Below, piece after piece: positions 37,116-49,529 of a DNA stretch of 64,000 nt. The notes under the pieces were generated by a model. That model was given only the letters and a program-made list of their open reading frames with translations, did not search any database and was not told the origin of the DNA. How positions within the stretch are numbered: position 1 is the stretch's first letter; each line of letters opens with the position of its first letter. Made by a program: the position numbers and the translations under genes. Location of the stretch: positions 72,947,260-73,011,259 of the forward strand of contig CM034533.1 of NCBI GenBank assembly GCA_020002185.1. The letters are read 5' to 3'. The stretch comes from Paraescarpia echinospica. Taxonomy: Eukaryota; Annelida; Polychaeta; Sabellida; Siboglinidae.

Positions 37116-37241
37116 TATCGCTCGTTGTTTCAGCTGTCTGCGTAGTTTCTTCACTCGTACTTGTTGCGATTGCTTCTGTTGTCGCTTCCGAGGTCAAAAC
37201 TTCAGTCGATCCAGTTGTGTCCACCGAGGCGGTGGTCGACG
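37116..37241 (-). CDS. internal exon, type A2
   Basis: Standard A2 with GATA end. Confidence 0.8.
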
Positions 37242-37622
37242 CTGTTAAATAGATGTGAGATTATAAACAACCCTGCATGTAAGACAACGATAGCATTTTA
37301 CACTGGTCAGTACGGTCTACTTTTTAAAAATAAAATATTTTGTTATTGCCGTTAATCTATGACTTATTGCACATTTATAATAATTGTATTGCGATACGAT
37401 AATGTCACATAGTTCAGTCTAATTAATTGTTCGAATAAAATCGAGTTCAATTATTTAGACATCATGTTATAGGACAAAGATATTCGCAATGCTCTAGAAA
37501 TGTTTTTTTTATTAACTATTATAATATAACATTATATCCGATTACTGTATATATATACCATGTGTGCATTCAATTTATTATATTGTTAATTGTTTTATCA
37601 GTTAGGAAAGGATGGTATTTAC

Positions 37623-37748
37623 ATTCGCTCGTTGTTTCAGCTGTCTGCGTAGTTTCTTCACTCGTACTTGTTGCGACTGCTTCTGTTGTCGCTTCCGAGG
37701 TCGAACCTTCAGTCGATCCTGTTGTGTCCACCGAGGCGGTGGTCGACG
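37623..37748 (-). CDS. internal exon, type A4-like
   Basis: First A exon after B in transcript order. Consensus protein, GAAT donor. Confidence 0.8.
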
Positions 37749-38129
37749 CTGTTAAATAGATGAGAGATTAGGAACTGCCCTGCATGTAAGACAACGATAA
37801 TATTTTTACACTGATCAGTACAGTCTACTTTTGACAAATAAACCTTTTATTTTCGTGACTGTATGACTTATTACACATTTATAATAATTGTATTGCGATA
37901 TGATAATGTCATATAGTTCAGTCTAATCAATTGTTCGAATGAAATCTAGTTCAATTATTTACATATTATATCATCGGACAAAGATATTCGCGATGCTCTA
38001 GAAAAATGTTTTCGTTAATTATTATAATATCTCACATTATATCCGATTACTATATATATGTATACCACGTGTGCATTCACTTCTTTACATTGTGAAATTT
38101 GTTTTCAGTTAGGAAAGTGTGGTATTCAC

Positions 38130-38255
38130 CTTCGCTCGTTGTTTCAACAGGCTGCGTTGTTCCTTCGATCGTACTTGTTGAGACTGTTTCTGTTGTCGCT
38201 TCCGATGACAAGCTTTCTGTCGATCCAGTGGTCTGCACTGAGGCGGTGGTCGACC
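38130..38255 (-). CDS. internal exon, type B
   Basis: K29T. Leads into the 59-exon A run. Confidence 0.8.
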
Positions 38256-38361
38256 CTGCTAAAGACACACCAGATTAAAAGCAGCCCTGCGTATGATTCG
38301 AGAAGTATATTTATATAATTATATAGTAAGTTTATGACCGATATGAATGCGAGGAATTTAC

Positions 38362-38487
38362 CTTCGCTCGTGGTTTCAACAGTCTGCGTTGTTTCTTCGA
38401 TCGAAGTAGTTGTGACAGGTTCTGTTGTCGCTGCAGAAGACAAGCTTTCATTCGAGCCAGTTGATTCCACGGAGGCGATGGTCGACA
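38362..38487 (-). CDS. internal exon, type C
   Basis: T13N and S28T. Confidence 0.8.
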
Positions 38488-38702
38488 CTGCTAACGATAC
38501 ACCACATTATAACCAGCCCTGTTTATTTTACGAAGAATGTGTTTTATGCTGAAATGTAAGATCACCGTTTCTTAGATATGCTATCGTTTTCCTTACAATA
38601 TAAATCGTTAAATGTACATAGTCATTATATTGACCGATAATAATTCACTGTCCCTTATTTTTAATATATTCAATAGCAATGTAATTTAGTACATCTCCCT
38701 AC

Positions 38703-38777
38703 AGTCGACGACGGCTTCTGCTGACGTTATTCCATCGGTGGTTTTCATCGACTTAACAATCGTTGAAGCGGAAGTAG
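38703..38777 (-). CDS. internal exon, type F
   Basis: Diverged F: ends GACT/GTAGGG (E to D), and the central G-V-T reads G-I-T. Confidence 0.75.
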
Positions 38778-39027
38778 CTGCTGATTGAATAATATATTTA
38801 TTGTCAGCAAAATCAACTATTTCGTGTCTTTACAATGAAAGTCATGTATGTAAATCCCAACTGTCAATACGCTTCTCTATCGTTATGTCTCCTCTTGTAT
38901 ATTTTCTAAATTGTGTGTAGACAACTCTTCCCAACATGCACGGAAGCACACGTTGGATTATTTACTGGTGAATTGTCGGTAACTGATAAAAACGTATCTG
39001 AAGCTGAGAACAATCGCAGGTGTTTAC

Positions 39028-39141
39028 CTGAAGCAGTCGAACTTTCTATCTCCGTTGTACTGGTCACCATCGATTCGGTTGTAGATGGCGTGGCTGTTGA
39101 TGATTCTTCAGAAATAGTGGTCGTGTCGATTGTAGTACTTG
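39028..39141 (-). CDS. internal exon, type E
   Basis: T to I near the start and M to T before E-I-E, relative to the reference E. Confidence 0.8.
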
Positions 39142-39472
39142 CTACAATCGCAGTTTAACAAGGAATCGGCATCAACACTGCATTTTACTCTTAATATTGT
39201 TTCTTTTGTAATAGTCAATGGCGGTCACAGCTATTCTTGTATGGAGTGAAAACTAGGTTATTTTTTAGCAGAGTTTGTTTTAAGAAATATCGTTGAATGT
39301 AATTTTCGGCATATATCAAGTTGTGCATTTAACAAACATATAAGCTTTTGTACAATATTCCAACAACTTCATGTTAATATTTTGCTTTTACAGTACACTA
39401 TATATCCAAGCAATTCGTCAATAAATGTATATGTTAAGGTCATTATATTACGAGGTTTCGAGAGGTATTTAC

Positions 39473-39598
39473 CTTCGCTCGTAGTTTCAACAGCTTGTGT
39501 CGTTTCTTCGATCGTACTTGTTGCGAATGCTTCTGTTGTTGCTGTAGAGGAAAAGATTTCTGTCGATCCAGTGGTCTTAACCGAGGCGGTGATCGACG
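39473..39598 (-). CDS. internal exon, type D
   Basis: The most diverged intact D: S3I, E8K, S15I and V25F. Confidence 0.8.
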
Positions 39599-39704
39599 CT
39601 GCTAGAGACACACCATATTAAAAGCCGCCCTGCATATTTTTCGAATAATATATTTATATAATTATATAATGAGTTTTTGAACAATATGAATGCGAGGAAT
39701 TTAC

Positions 39705-39830
39705 CTTCGCTCGTTGTTTCAGCTGTCTGCGTAGTTTCTTCGCTCGTACTTTTTGCGACTGCTTCTGTTGTAGCTTCCGAGGTCGAACCTTCAGTCGATC
39801 CAGTTGTGTCCACCGAGGCGGATATCGACG
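39705..39830 (-). CDS. internal exon, type A
   Basis: T3I, T4S and T27K. Confidence 0.8.
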
Positions 39831-40204
39831 CTGTTAAATAGATGTGAGATTAAAAACAGCCATACGTGTAAGACATCGATAGTATTTTACACTGATTAGT
39901 ACGTTCTACTTTAAAAAAAATTTTTTTTTATTGTCGTTACGGTATGACTTATTACAAATTTACAATAATTGTATTGCGATATGATAATGTCACATGGTTA
40001 AGACTAATCAACTGTTCGAATAAAATCTAGTCCAATTGTATACAAAATATATCATCGGACAAAGAAATTCGCGATGCTCTAGAAATGTTTTTATTAACTA
40101 TTATAATATTACATATTATATCCGATTACTGTATCTATACCATGTGTGCATTCACTTTATTATATTGTGAATTGTTTTGTCAGTTAGGAAAAGGTGGTAT
40201 TTAC

Positions 40205-40330
40205 CTTCGCTCGTTGTTTCAGCTGTCTGCGTAGTTTCTTCGCTCGTACTTGTTGCGACTGCTTCTGATGTCGCTTCCGAGGTCGAACCTTCAGTCGAAC
40301 CAGTTGTGTCCACCGAGGCGGTGGTTGACG
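40205..40330 (-). CDS. internal exon, type A
   Basis: T22S, as in other first-after-B copies. Confidence 0.8.
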
Positions 40331-40708
40331 CTGTTAAATAGATGTGAGATTTAAAACAGCCCTGCATGTAAGACAACGATAATATTTTTACACTGATCAG
40401 TACGGTCTACTTTTGACAAATAAACCTTTTATTTTCGTGACTGTATGACTTATTTCACATTTATAATAATTGTATTGCGATATGATAATGTCATATTGTT
40501 CAGTCTAATCAATTGTTCGAATAAAATCTAGTTCAATTATTTACAGATTATATCATCGGACAAAGATATTCGCGATGCTCTAGAGAAAATGTTCATTAAT
40601 TATTATAATATCTCATATTATATCCGATTACTATATATATATACCACTTGTGCATTCACTTCATTATATTGTGAATTTTGTTTTCAGTAAGGAAAGGGTG
40701 GTATTCAC

Positions 40709-40834
40709 CTTCGCTCGTTGTTTCAACAGGCTGCGTTGTTCCTTCGATCTTACTTGTTGAGACTGTTTCTGTTGTCGCTTCCGATGACAAGCTTTCTGTC
40801 GATCCAGTGGTCTGCACTGAGGCCGTGGTCGACC
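40709..40834 (-). CDS. internal exon, type B
   Basis: B consensus protein. Confidence 0.8.
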
Positions 40835-40940
40835 CTGCTAAAGACACACCAGATTAAAAGCAGCCCTGCATATGATTCGAGAAGTATGTTTGTATAATTA
40901 TATAGTAAGTTTATGTCCGATATGAATGCGAGGAATTTAC

Positions 40941-41066
40941 CTTCGCTCGTTGTTTCAACAGTCTGCGTTGTTTCTTCGATCGAACTAGTTGTGACAGGTT
41001 CTGTTGTCGCTGCAGAAGACAAGCTTTCAGTCGAGACAGTTGATTCCACGGAGGCGATGGTCGACA
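40941..41066 (-). CDS. internal exon, type C, altered acceptor
   Basis: G11V. On the sense strand the acceptor reads GTTAGAGG instead of GTTAGCAG, so only the upstream TAG remains in frame. The exon would then begin three bases earlier (41069) and add Glu-Val at the junction. Confidence 0.72.
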
Positions 41067-41281
41067 CCTCTAACGATACACCATATTATAACCAGCCCTG
41101 ATTATTTTACGAAGAATGTGTTTTATGCTGAAATGTAAGATCACCGTTTCCTAGATAACCTATCGTTTTCCTTACAATATGAATCGTTAAACGTACATAG
41201 TCATTATATTGACCGATAATAATTCACTGTCCCTTATTTTTAATCTATTCAATAGCAATATAATTTAGTACATCTCCCTAC

Positions 41282-41356
41282 ACTCGACGACGGCTTCTGC
41301 TGACGTCACTCCATCGGTGGTTTTCTTCGACTCAACAGTCGTTGAAGCGGAAGTAG
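41282..41356 (-). CDS. internal exon, type F
   Basis: GAGT/GTAGGG end. M-K replaced by S-K-like change at the centre (TTCTTCGAC on the plus strand). Confidence 0.72.
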
Positions 41357-41606
41357 CTGCTGATTGAATAATATATTTATTGTCAGCAAAATCAACTATT
41401 TCGTGTCTTTACAATGAAAGTCATGTATGTAAATCCCAACTGTCAATAAGCTTCTCTATCGTTATGTCTCCTGTTGTATATTTTCTAAATTGTGGGTAGA
41501 CAACTCTTCCCAACATGCACGGAAGCACACGTTGGATTATTTACTGGTGAATTGTCGGTAACTGATAACAACGTATCTGAAGCTGAGAACAATGGCAGGT
41601 GTTTAC

Positions 41607-41720
41607 TTGAAGCAGTCGAACTTTCTATCTCCGTTGTACTTGTCACCATCGATTCGGTTGTAAATGGCGTGGCTGTTGATGATTCTTCAGAAATAGTGGT
41701 CGTGTCGGTTGTAGTACTTG
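41607..41720 (-). CDS. internal exon, type E
   Basis: Ends TCAA/GTAAAC, so the base before the donor is A and the junction codon becomes ACT (Thr). Confidence 0.78.
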
Positions 41721-42051
41721 CTACAATCGCAGTTTAACAAGGAATCGGCATCAACACTGCATTTTACTCTTAATATTGTTTCTTTTGTAATAGTCAATGG
41801 CGGTCACAGCTATTCTTGTATGGAGTGAAAACTAGGTTATTTTTTAGCAGAGTTTGTTTTAACAAAAATCGTTGAATGTAATTTTCGGCATATATCAAGT
41901 TGTGCAATTAACAAACATCTAAGCTTTTGAACAATATTCCAAAAACTTCATGTTAATATTTTGCTTTTACAGTACACTATATATCCAAGCAATTCGTCAA
42001 TAAATGTATATGTTAAGGTCATTATATTACGAGGTTTCGAGAGGTATTTAC

Positions 42052-42177
42052 CTTCGCTCGTAGATTCAACAGCTTGTGTCGTTTCTTCGATCGTACTTGT
42101 TGCGACTGCTTCTGTTGTTGCTGCGGAGGAAAAGCTATCTGTCGATCCAGTGGTCTCAACCGAGGCGGTGCTCGACG
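42052..42177 (-). CDS. internal exon, type D
   Basis: T39S. Confidence 0.8.
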
Positions 42178-42283
42178 CTGCTGAAGACACACCATATTAA
42201 AAGCCGCCCTGCATATTTTTCGAATAATATATTTATATAATTATATAATGAGTTTTTGAACGATATTAATGCGAGGAATTTAC

Positions 42284-42409
42284 CTTCGCTCGTTGTTTCA
42301 GCTGTCTGCGTAGTTTCTACGCTCATACTTGTTGCGACTGCTTCTGTTGTCGCTTCCGAGGTCGAACCTTCAGTCGATCCAGTTGTGTCCACCGAGGCGG
42401 TTGTCGACG
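42284..42409 (-). CDS. internal exon, type A
   Basis: T29M and E31V. Confidence 0.8.
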
Positions 42410-42786
42410 CTGTTAAATAGATGTGAGATTAAAAACAGCCATACGTGTAAGACAACGATAGTATTTTACACTGATTACTACGGTCTACTTTTAAAAAATA
42501 AAATATTTTTATTGTCGTTACTGTATGACTTATTACACATTTACAATAATTGTATTGCGATATGATAATGTCACATGGTTAAGACTAATCAACTGTTCGA
42601 ATAAAATCTAGTCCAATTGTATAAACAATATATCATCGGACAAAGAAATTCGCGATGCTCTAGAAATGTTTTTTATTAACTATTATAATATAACATATTA
42701 TATCCGATTACTGTATCTATACCATGTGTGCATTCACTTTATTATATTGTGAATTGTTTTGTCAGTTAGGAAAAAGTGGTATTTAC

Positions 42787-42912
42787 CTTCGCTCGTTGTT
42801 TCAGGTGTCTGCGTAGTTTCTTCGCTCGTACTTGTTGCGACTGCTTCTGATGTCGCTTCCGAGGTCGAACCTTCAGTCGATCCAGTTGTGTCCACCGAGG
42901 TGGTTGTCGACG
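42787..42912 (-). CDS. internal exon, type A
   Basis: A5T, T22S and A37P, one of two A exons with a Pro at 37. Confidence 0.8.
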
Positions 42913-43289
42913 CTGTTAAATAGATGTGAGATTAAAAACAGCCATACGTGTAAGACAACTATAGTATTTTACACTGATTAGTACGGTCTACTTTTTAAAA
43001 ATAAAATATTTTTATTGTCGTTACTGTATGACTTATTACACATTTACAATAATTGTATTGCGATATGATAATGTCACATGGTTAAGACTATTCAACTGTT
43101 CAAATAAAATCTAGTCCAATTGAATACACAATATATCATCGGACAAAGAAATTCGCGATGCTCTAGAAATGTTTTTTATTAACTATTATAATATAATATA
43201 TTATATCCGATTACTGTATCTATACCATGTGTGCATTCACTTTATTATATTGTGAATTGTTTTGTCAGTTAGGAAAAGGTGGTATTTAC

Positions 43290-43415
43290 CTTCGCTCGTT
43301 GTTTCAGCTGTCTGCGTAGTTTCTTCGCTCGTACTTGTTGCGACTGCTTCTGATGTCGCTTCCGAGGTCGAACCTTCAGTCGAACCAGTTGTGTCCACCG
43401 AGGCGGTGGTTGACG
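43290..43415 (-). CDS. internal exon, type A
   Basis: T22S, first after B. Confidence 0.8.
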
Positions 43416-43795
43416 CTGTTAAATAGATGTGAGATTTAAAACAGCCCTGCATGTAAGACAACGATAATATTTTTACACTGATAAGTACGGTCTACTTTTG
43501 ACAAATAAACCTTTTATTTTCGTGACTGTATGATTTATTACACATTTATAATAATTGTATTGCGATATGATAATGTCATATAGTTCAGTCTAATCAATTG
43601 TTCGAATAAAATCTAGTTCAATTATTTACAGATTATATCATCGGACAAAGATATTCGCGATGCTCTAGAAAAATGTTTTCATTAATTATTATAATATCTC
43701 ATATTATATTCGATTACTATATATATATACCACGTGTGCATTCACTTCATTATATTGTGAATTTTGTTTTTAAGTTAGGAAAGGGTGGTATTCAC

Positions 43796-43921
43796 CTTCG
43801 CTCGTTGTTTCAACAGGCTGCGTTGTTCCTTCGATCTTACTTGTTGAGACTGTTTCTGTTGTCGCTTCCGATGACAAGCTTTCTGTCGATCCAGTGGTCT
43901 GCACTGAGGCGGTGGTCGACC
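43796..43921 (-). CDS. internal exon, type B
   Basis: B consensus. Confidence 0.8.
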
Positions 43922-44027
43922 CTGCTAAAGACACACCAGATTAAAAGCAGCCCTGCATATGATTCGAGAAGTATGTTTATATAAATATATAGTAAGTTTA
44001 TGACCGATATGAATGCGAGGAATTTAC

Positions 44028-44153
44028 CTTCGCTCGTTGTTTCAACAGTCTGCGTTGTTTCTTCGATCGAACTAGTTGTGACAGGTTCTGTTGTCGCTGC
44101 AGAAGACAAGCTTTCAGTCGAACCAGTTGATTCCACGGAGGCGATGGTCGACA
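44028..44153 (-). CDS. internal exon, type C
   Basis: C consensus. Confidence 0.8.
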
Positions 44154-44368
44154 CTGCTAACGATACACCACATTATAACCAGCCCTGATTATTTTACGAA
44201 GAATGTGTTTTATGCTGAAATGTAAGATCACCGATTCCTAGATATGCTATCGTTTTCCTTACAATATGAATCGTTAAACGTACATAGTCATTATATTGAC
44301 CGATAATAATTCACTGTCCCTTATTTTTAATCTATTCAATAGCAATGTAATTTAGTACATCTCCCTAC

Positions 44369-44443
44369 ACTCGACGACGGCTTCTGCTGACGTCACTCCA
44401 TCGGTGGTTTTCATCGACTCAACAGTCGTTGAAGCGGAAGTAG
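44369..44443 (-). CDS. internal exon, type F
   Basis: F consensus. Confidence 0.75.
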
Positions 44444-44693
44444 CTGCTGATTGAATAATATATTTATTGTCAGCAAAATCAACTATTTCGTGTCTTTACA
44501 ATGAAAGTCATGTATGTAAATCCCAACTGTCAATACGCTTCTCTATCGTTATGTCTCCTGTTGTATATTTTCTAAATTGTGGGTAGACAACTCTTCCCAA
44601 CATGCACGGAAGCACACGTTGGATTATTCACTGGTGAATTGTCGGTAACTTATAAAAACGTATCTGAAGCTGAGAACAATCGCAGGTGTTTAC

Positions 44694-44807
44694 CTGAAGC
44701 AGTCGAACTTTCTATCTCCATTGTACTGGTCACCATCGATTCGGTTGTAGATGGCGTGGCTGTAGATGATTCTTCAGAAATAGTGGTCGTGTCGGTTGTA
44801 GTACTTG
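44694..44807 (-). CDS. internal exon, type E
   Basis: E consensus. Confidence 0.8.
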
Positions 44808-45138
44808 CTACAATCGCAGTTTAACAAGGAATCGGCATCAACACTGCATTTTACTCTTAATATTGTTTCTTTTGTAATAGTCAATGGCGGTCACAGCTAT
44901 TCTTGTATGGAGTGAAAACTAGTTTATTTGTTAGCAGAGTTTGTTTTAAGAAACATCGTTGAATGTAATTTTCGGCATATATCAAGTTGTGCATTTAACA
45001 AACATCTAAGCTTTTGTACAATATTCCAACAACTTCATGTTAATATTTTGCTTTTACAGTACACTATATATCCAAGCAATTCGTCAATAAATGTATATGT
45101 TAAGGTCATTATATTACGAGGTTTCGAGAGGTATTTAC

Positions 45139-45264
45139 CTTCGCTCGTAGTTTCAACAGCTTGTGTCGTTTCTTCGATCGTACTTGTTGCGACTGCTTCT
45201 GTTGTTGCTGTGGAGGAAAAGCTATCTGTCGATCCAGTGGTCTCAACCGAGGCGGTGCTCGACG
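45139..45264 (-). CDS. internal exon, type D
   Basis: A19T, with D14 as in the reference D. TAGCAG acceptor. Confidence 0.8.
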
Positions 45265-45370
45265 CTGCTAAAGACACACCATATTAAAAGCCGCCCTGCA
45301 TATTTTTCGAATAATATATTTATATAATTATATAATGAGTTTTTGAACGATATTAATGCGAGGAATTTAC

Positions 45371-45496
45371 CTTCGCTCGTTGTTTCAGCTGTCTGCGTAG
45401 TTTCTTCGCTCGTACTTGTTGCGACTGCTTCTGTTGTCGCTTCCGAGGTCGAACCTTCAGTCGATCCAGTTGTGTCCACCGAGGCGGTTGTCGACG
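45371..45496 (-). CDS. internal exon, type A
   Basis: A consensus. Confidence 0.8.
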
Positions 45497-45864
45497 CTGT
45501 TAAATAGATGTGAGATTAAAAACAGACATACGTGTAAGACAACGATAGTATTTTACACTGATTAGTATGGTCTATTTAAAAAAAAATTATTGTCGTTACG
45601 GTATGACTTATTACACATTTACAATAATTGTATTGCGATATGATAATGTCACATGGTTAAGACTATTCAACTGTTCGAATAAAATCTAGTCCAATTGTAT
45701 ACACAATATATCATCGGACAAAGAAATTCGCGATGCTCTAGAAATGTTTTTTATTAACTATTATAATATAACATATTATATCCGATTACTGTATCTATAC
45801 CATGTGTGCATTCACTTTATTATATTGTGAATTGTTTTGTCAGTTAGGAAAAGGTGGTATTTAC

Positions 45865-45990
45865 CTTCGCTCGTTGTTTCAGCTGTCTGCGTAGTTTCTT
45901 CGCTCGTACTTGTTGCGACTGCTTCTGATGTCGCTTCCGAGGTCGAACCTTCAGTCGAACCAGTTGTGTCCACCGAGGCGGTGGTTGACG
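45865..45990 (-). CDS. internal exon, type A
   Basis: T22S, first after B. Confidence 0.8.
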
Positions 45991-46372
45991 CTGTTAAATA
46001 GATGTGAGATTTAAAACAGCCCTGCATGTAAGACAACGATAATATTTTTACACTGATAAGTACGGTCTACTTTTGACAAATAAACCTTTTATTTTCGTGA
46101 CTGTATGACTTATTACACATTTATAATAATTGTATTGCGATATGATAATGTCATATAGTTCAGTCTAATCAATTGTTCGAATAAAATCTAGTTCAATTAT
46201 TTACAGATTATATCATCGGACAAAGATATTCGCGATGCTCTAGAAAAATGTTTTCATTAATTATTATAATATCTCATATTATATTCGATTACTATATATA
46301 TATATACCACGTGTGCATTCACTTCATTATATTGTGAATTTTGTTTTTAAGTTAGGAAAGGGTGGTATTCAC

Positions 46373-46498
46373 CTTCGCTCGTTGTTTCAACAGGCTGCGT
46401 TGTTCCTTCGATCTTACTTGTTGAGACTGTTTCTGTTGTCGCTTCCGATGACAAGCTTTCTGTCGATCCAGTGGTCTGCACTGAGGCGGTGGTCGACC
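46373..46498 (-). CDS. internal exon, type B
   Basis: B consensus. Confidence 0.8.
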
Positions 46499-46604
46499 CT
46501 GCTAAAGACACACCAGATTAAAAGCAGCCCTGCATATGATTCGAGAAGTATGTTTATATAATTATATAGTAAGTTTATGACCGATATGAATGCGAGGAAT
46601 TTAC

Positions 46605-46730
46605 CTTCGCTCGTTGTTTCAACAGTCTGCGTTGTTTCTTCGATCGAACTAGTTGTGACAGGTTCTGTTGTCGCTGCAGAAGACAAGCTTTCAGTCGAAC
46701 CAGTTGATTCCACGGAGGCGATGGTCGACA
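46605..46730 (-). CDS. internal exon, type C
   Basis: C consensus. Confidence 0.8.
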
Positions 46731-46945
46731 CTGCTAACGATACACCACATTATAACCAGCCCTGATTATTTTACGAAGAATGTGTTTTATGCTGAAATGT
46801 AAGATCACCGATTCCTAGATATGCTATCGTTTTCCTTACAATATGAATCGTTAAACGTACATAGTCATTATATTGACCGATAATAATTCACTGTCCCTTA
46901 TTTTTAATCTATTCAATAGCAATGTAATTTAGTACATCTCCCTAC

Positions 46946-47020
46946 ACTCGACGACGGCTTCTGCTGACGTCACTCCATCGGTGGTTTTCATCGACTCAAC
47001 AGTCGTTGAAGCGGAAGTAG
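46946..47020 (-). CDS. internal exon, type F
   Basis: F consensus. Confidence 0.75.
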
Positions 47021-47270
47021 CTGCTGATTGAATAATATATTTATTGTCAGCAAAATCAACTATTTCGTGTCTTTACAATGAAAGTCATGTATGTAAATCC
47101 CAACTGTCAATACGCTTCTCTATCGTTATGTCTCCTGTTGTATATTTTCTAAATTGTGGGTAGACAACTCTTCCCAACATGCACGGAAGCACACGTTGGA
47201 TTATTCACTGGTGAATTGTCGGTAACTTATAAAAACGTATCTGAAGCTGAGAACAATCGCAGGTGTTTAC

Positions 47271-47384
47271 CTGAAGCAGTCGAACTTTCTATCTCCATTG
47301 TACTGGTCACCATCGATTCGGTTGTAGATGGCGTGGCTGTAGATGATTCTTCAGAAATAGTGGTCGTGTCGGTTGTAGTACTTG
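47271..47384 (-). CDS. internal exon, type E
   Basis: E consensus. Confidence 0.8.
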
Positions 47385-47715
47385 CTACAATCGCAGTTTA
47401 ACAAGGAATCGGCATCAACACTGCATTTTACTCTTAATATTGTTTCTTTTGTAATAGTCAATGGCGGTCACAGCTATTCTTGTATGGAGTGAAAACTAGT
47501 TTATTTGTTAGCAGAGTTTGTTTTAAGAAACATCGTTGAATGTAATTTTCGGCATATATCAAGTTGTGCATTTAACAAACATCTAAGCTTTTGTACAATA
47601 TTCCAACAACTTCATGTTAATATTTTGCTTTTACAGTACACTATATATCCAAGCAATTCGTCAATAAATGTATATGTTAAGGTCATTATATTACGAGGTT
47701 TCGAGAGGTATTTAC

Positions 47716-47841
47716 CTTCGCTCGTAGTTTCAACAGCTTGTGTCGTTTCTTCGATCGTACTTGTTGCGACTGCTTCTGTTGTTGCTGTGGAGGAAAAGCT
47801 TTCTGTCGATCCAGTGGTCTCAACCGAGGCGGTGCTCGACG
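47716..47841 (-). CDS. internal exon, type D
   Basis: A19T with E14. Confidence 0.8.
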
Positions 47842-47947
47842 CTGCTAAAGACACACCATATTAAAAGCCGCCCTGCATATTTTTCGAATAATATATTTAT
47901 ATAATTATATAATGAGTTTTTGAACGATATTAATGCGAGGAATTTAC

Positions 47948-48073
47948 CTTCGCTCGTTGTTTCAGCTGTCTGCGTAGTTTCTTCGCTCGTACTTGTTGCG
48001 ACTGCTTCTGTTGTCGCTTCCGAGGTCGAACCTTCAGTCGATCCAGTTGTGTCCACCGAGGCGGTTGTCGACG
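47948..48073 (-). CDS. internal exon, type A
   Basis: A consensus. The acceptor context reads CTACTTAACAG instead of CTATTTAACAG. Confidence 0.8.
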
Positions 48074-48448
48074 CTGTTAAGTAGATGTGAGATTAAAAAC
48101 AGCGATACGTGTAAGACAACGATAGTATTTTACACTGATTAGTACGGTCTACTTTAAAAAAAAAATATTTTTATTGTCGTTACGGTATGACTTATTATAC
48201 ATTTACAATAATTGTATTGCGATATGATAATGTCACATGGTTAAGACTAATCAACTGTTCGAATAAAATCTAGTCCAATTGTATACACAATATATCATCG
48301 GACAAAGAAATTCGCGATGCTCTAGAAATGTTTTTTATTAACTATTATAATATAACATATTATATCCGATTACTGTATCTATACCATGTGTGCATTCACT
48401 TTATTATATTGTGAATTGTTTTGTCAGTTAGGAAAAGGTGGTATTTAC

Positions 48449-48574
48449 CTTCGCTCGTTGTTTCAGCTGTCTGCGTAGTTTCTTCGCTCGTACTTGTTGC
48501 GACTGCTTCTGATGTCGCTTCCGAGGTCGAACCTTCAGTCGATCCAGTTGTGTCCACCGAGGCGGTTGTCGACG
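48449..48574 (-). CDS. internal exon, type A
   Basis: T22S. Confidence 0.8.
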
Positions 48575-48956
48575 CTGTTAAATAGATGTGAGATTAAAAA
48601 CAGCCATACGTGTAAGACAACGATAGTATTTTACACTGATTAGTACGGTCTACTTTTTAAAAATAAAATATTTTTATTGTCGTTACTGTATGACTTATTA
48701 CACATTTACAATAATTGTATTGCGATATGATAATGTCACATGGTTAAGACTATTCAACTGTTCAAATAAAATCTAGTCCAATTGTATACACAATATATCA
48801 TCGGACAAAGAAATTCGCGATGCTCTAGAAATGTTTTTTATTAACTATTATAATATAATATATTATATCCGATTACTATATATATATATACCACATGTGC
48901 ATTCACTTCATTATATTGTGAATTTTGTTTTTAAGTTAGGAAAGGGTGGTATTCAC

Positions 48957-49082
48957 CTTCGCTCGTTGTTTCAACAGGCTCCGTTGTTCCTTCGATCTTA
49001 CTTGTTGAGACTGTTTCTTTTGTCGCTTCCGATGACAAGCTTTCTGTCGATCCACTGGTCTGCACTGAGGCGGTGGTCGACC
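48957..49082 (-). CDS. internal exon, type B
   Basis: T10S, T22K and Q35E. Confidence 0.8.
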
Positions 49083-49188
49083 CTGCTAAAGACACACCAG
49101 ATTAAAAGCAGCCCTGCATATGATTCGAGAAGTATGTTTATATAATTATATACTAAGTTTATGACCGATATGAATGCGAGGAATTTAC

Positions 49189-49314
49189 CTTCGCTCGTTG
49201 TTTCAACAGTCTGTGTTGTTTCTTCGATCGAACTAGTTGTGACAGGTTCTGTTGTCGCTGCAGAAGACAAGCTTTCAGTCGAACCAGTTGATTCCACGGA
49301 GGCGATGGTCGACA
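49189..49314 (-). CDS. internal exon, type C
   Basis: C consensus. Confidence 0.8.
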
Positions 49315-49529
49315 CTGCTAACGATACACCACATTATAACCAGCCCTGATTATTTTACGAAGAATGTGTTTTATGCTGAAATGTAAGATCACCGATTCCT
49401 AGATATGCTATCGTTTTCCTTACAATATGAATCGTTAAACGTACATAGTCATTATATTGACCGATAATAATTCACTGTCCCTTATTTTTAATCTATTCAA
49501 TAGCAATGTAATTTAGTACATCTCCCTAC

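Larger units (their letters stand above)
8331..37760 (-). repeat. Expansion of 59 consecutive type A exons
   Basis: Only A exons occur here, on the minus strand, one every 500 to 510 bases, each followed by a near-identical A-type intron. Variants define subtypes. A1 has residues S10 and M40-I41 and starts from AACGAGACGG on the plus strand. A2 has V15-L16, I25 and a terminal D. A3 has D15-S16-S17, K21 and V24. A4 ends in GAAT. A5 has K29. A6 has A3. Subtypes recur in order: A1-A2-A3 trimers with a 1,515-base period at 8.3-13.3 kb, A1-A2-A4 trimers with the same period at 31.5-35.2 kb, and A4-A3-A1-A2 blocks starting near 16382, 20942, 22966, 28526 and 35093. No exon in the run has an indel or a stop. 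Confidence 0.85.

Noticed and set aside
8346..37759. Dozens of plus-strand ORFs of 61-81 codons rich in Leu, Arg and Ser that look like short hydrophobic or signal-peptide proteins
   Set aside because: They are antisense shadows of type A exons. They start mid-exon, run through the intron side without respecting splice sites, and contain Cys and Trp unlike the exon product. The minus-strand exons have matched GT/AG borders and constant length.
8331..37760. CRISPR array, suggested by regular repeats
   Set aside because: The repeat unit is about 505 bases with coding and intron parts, not 20-50-base repeats with unique spacers. The sequence is eukaryotic.
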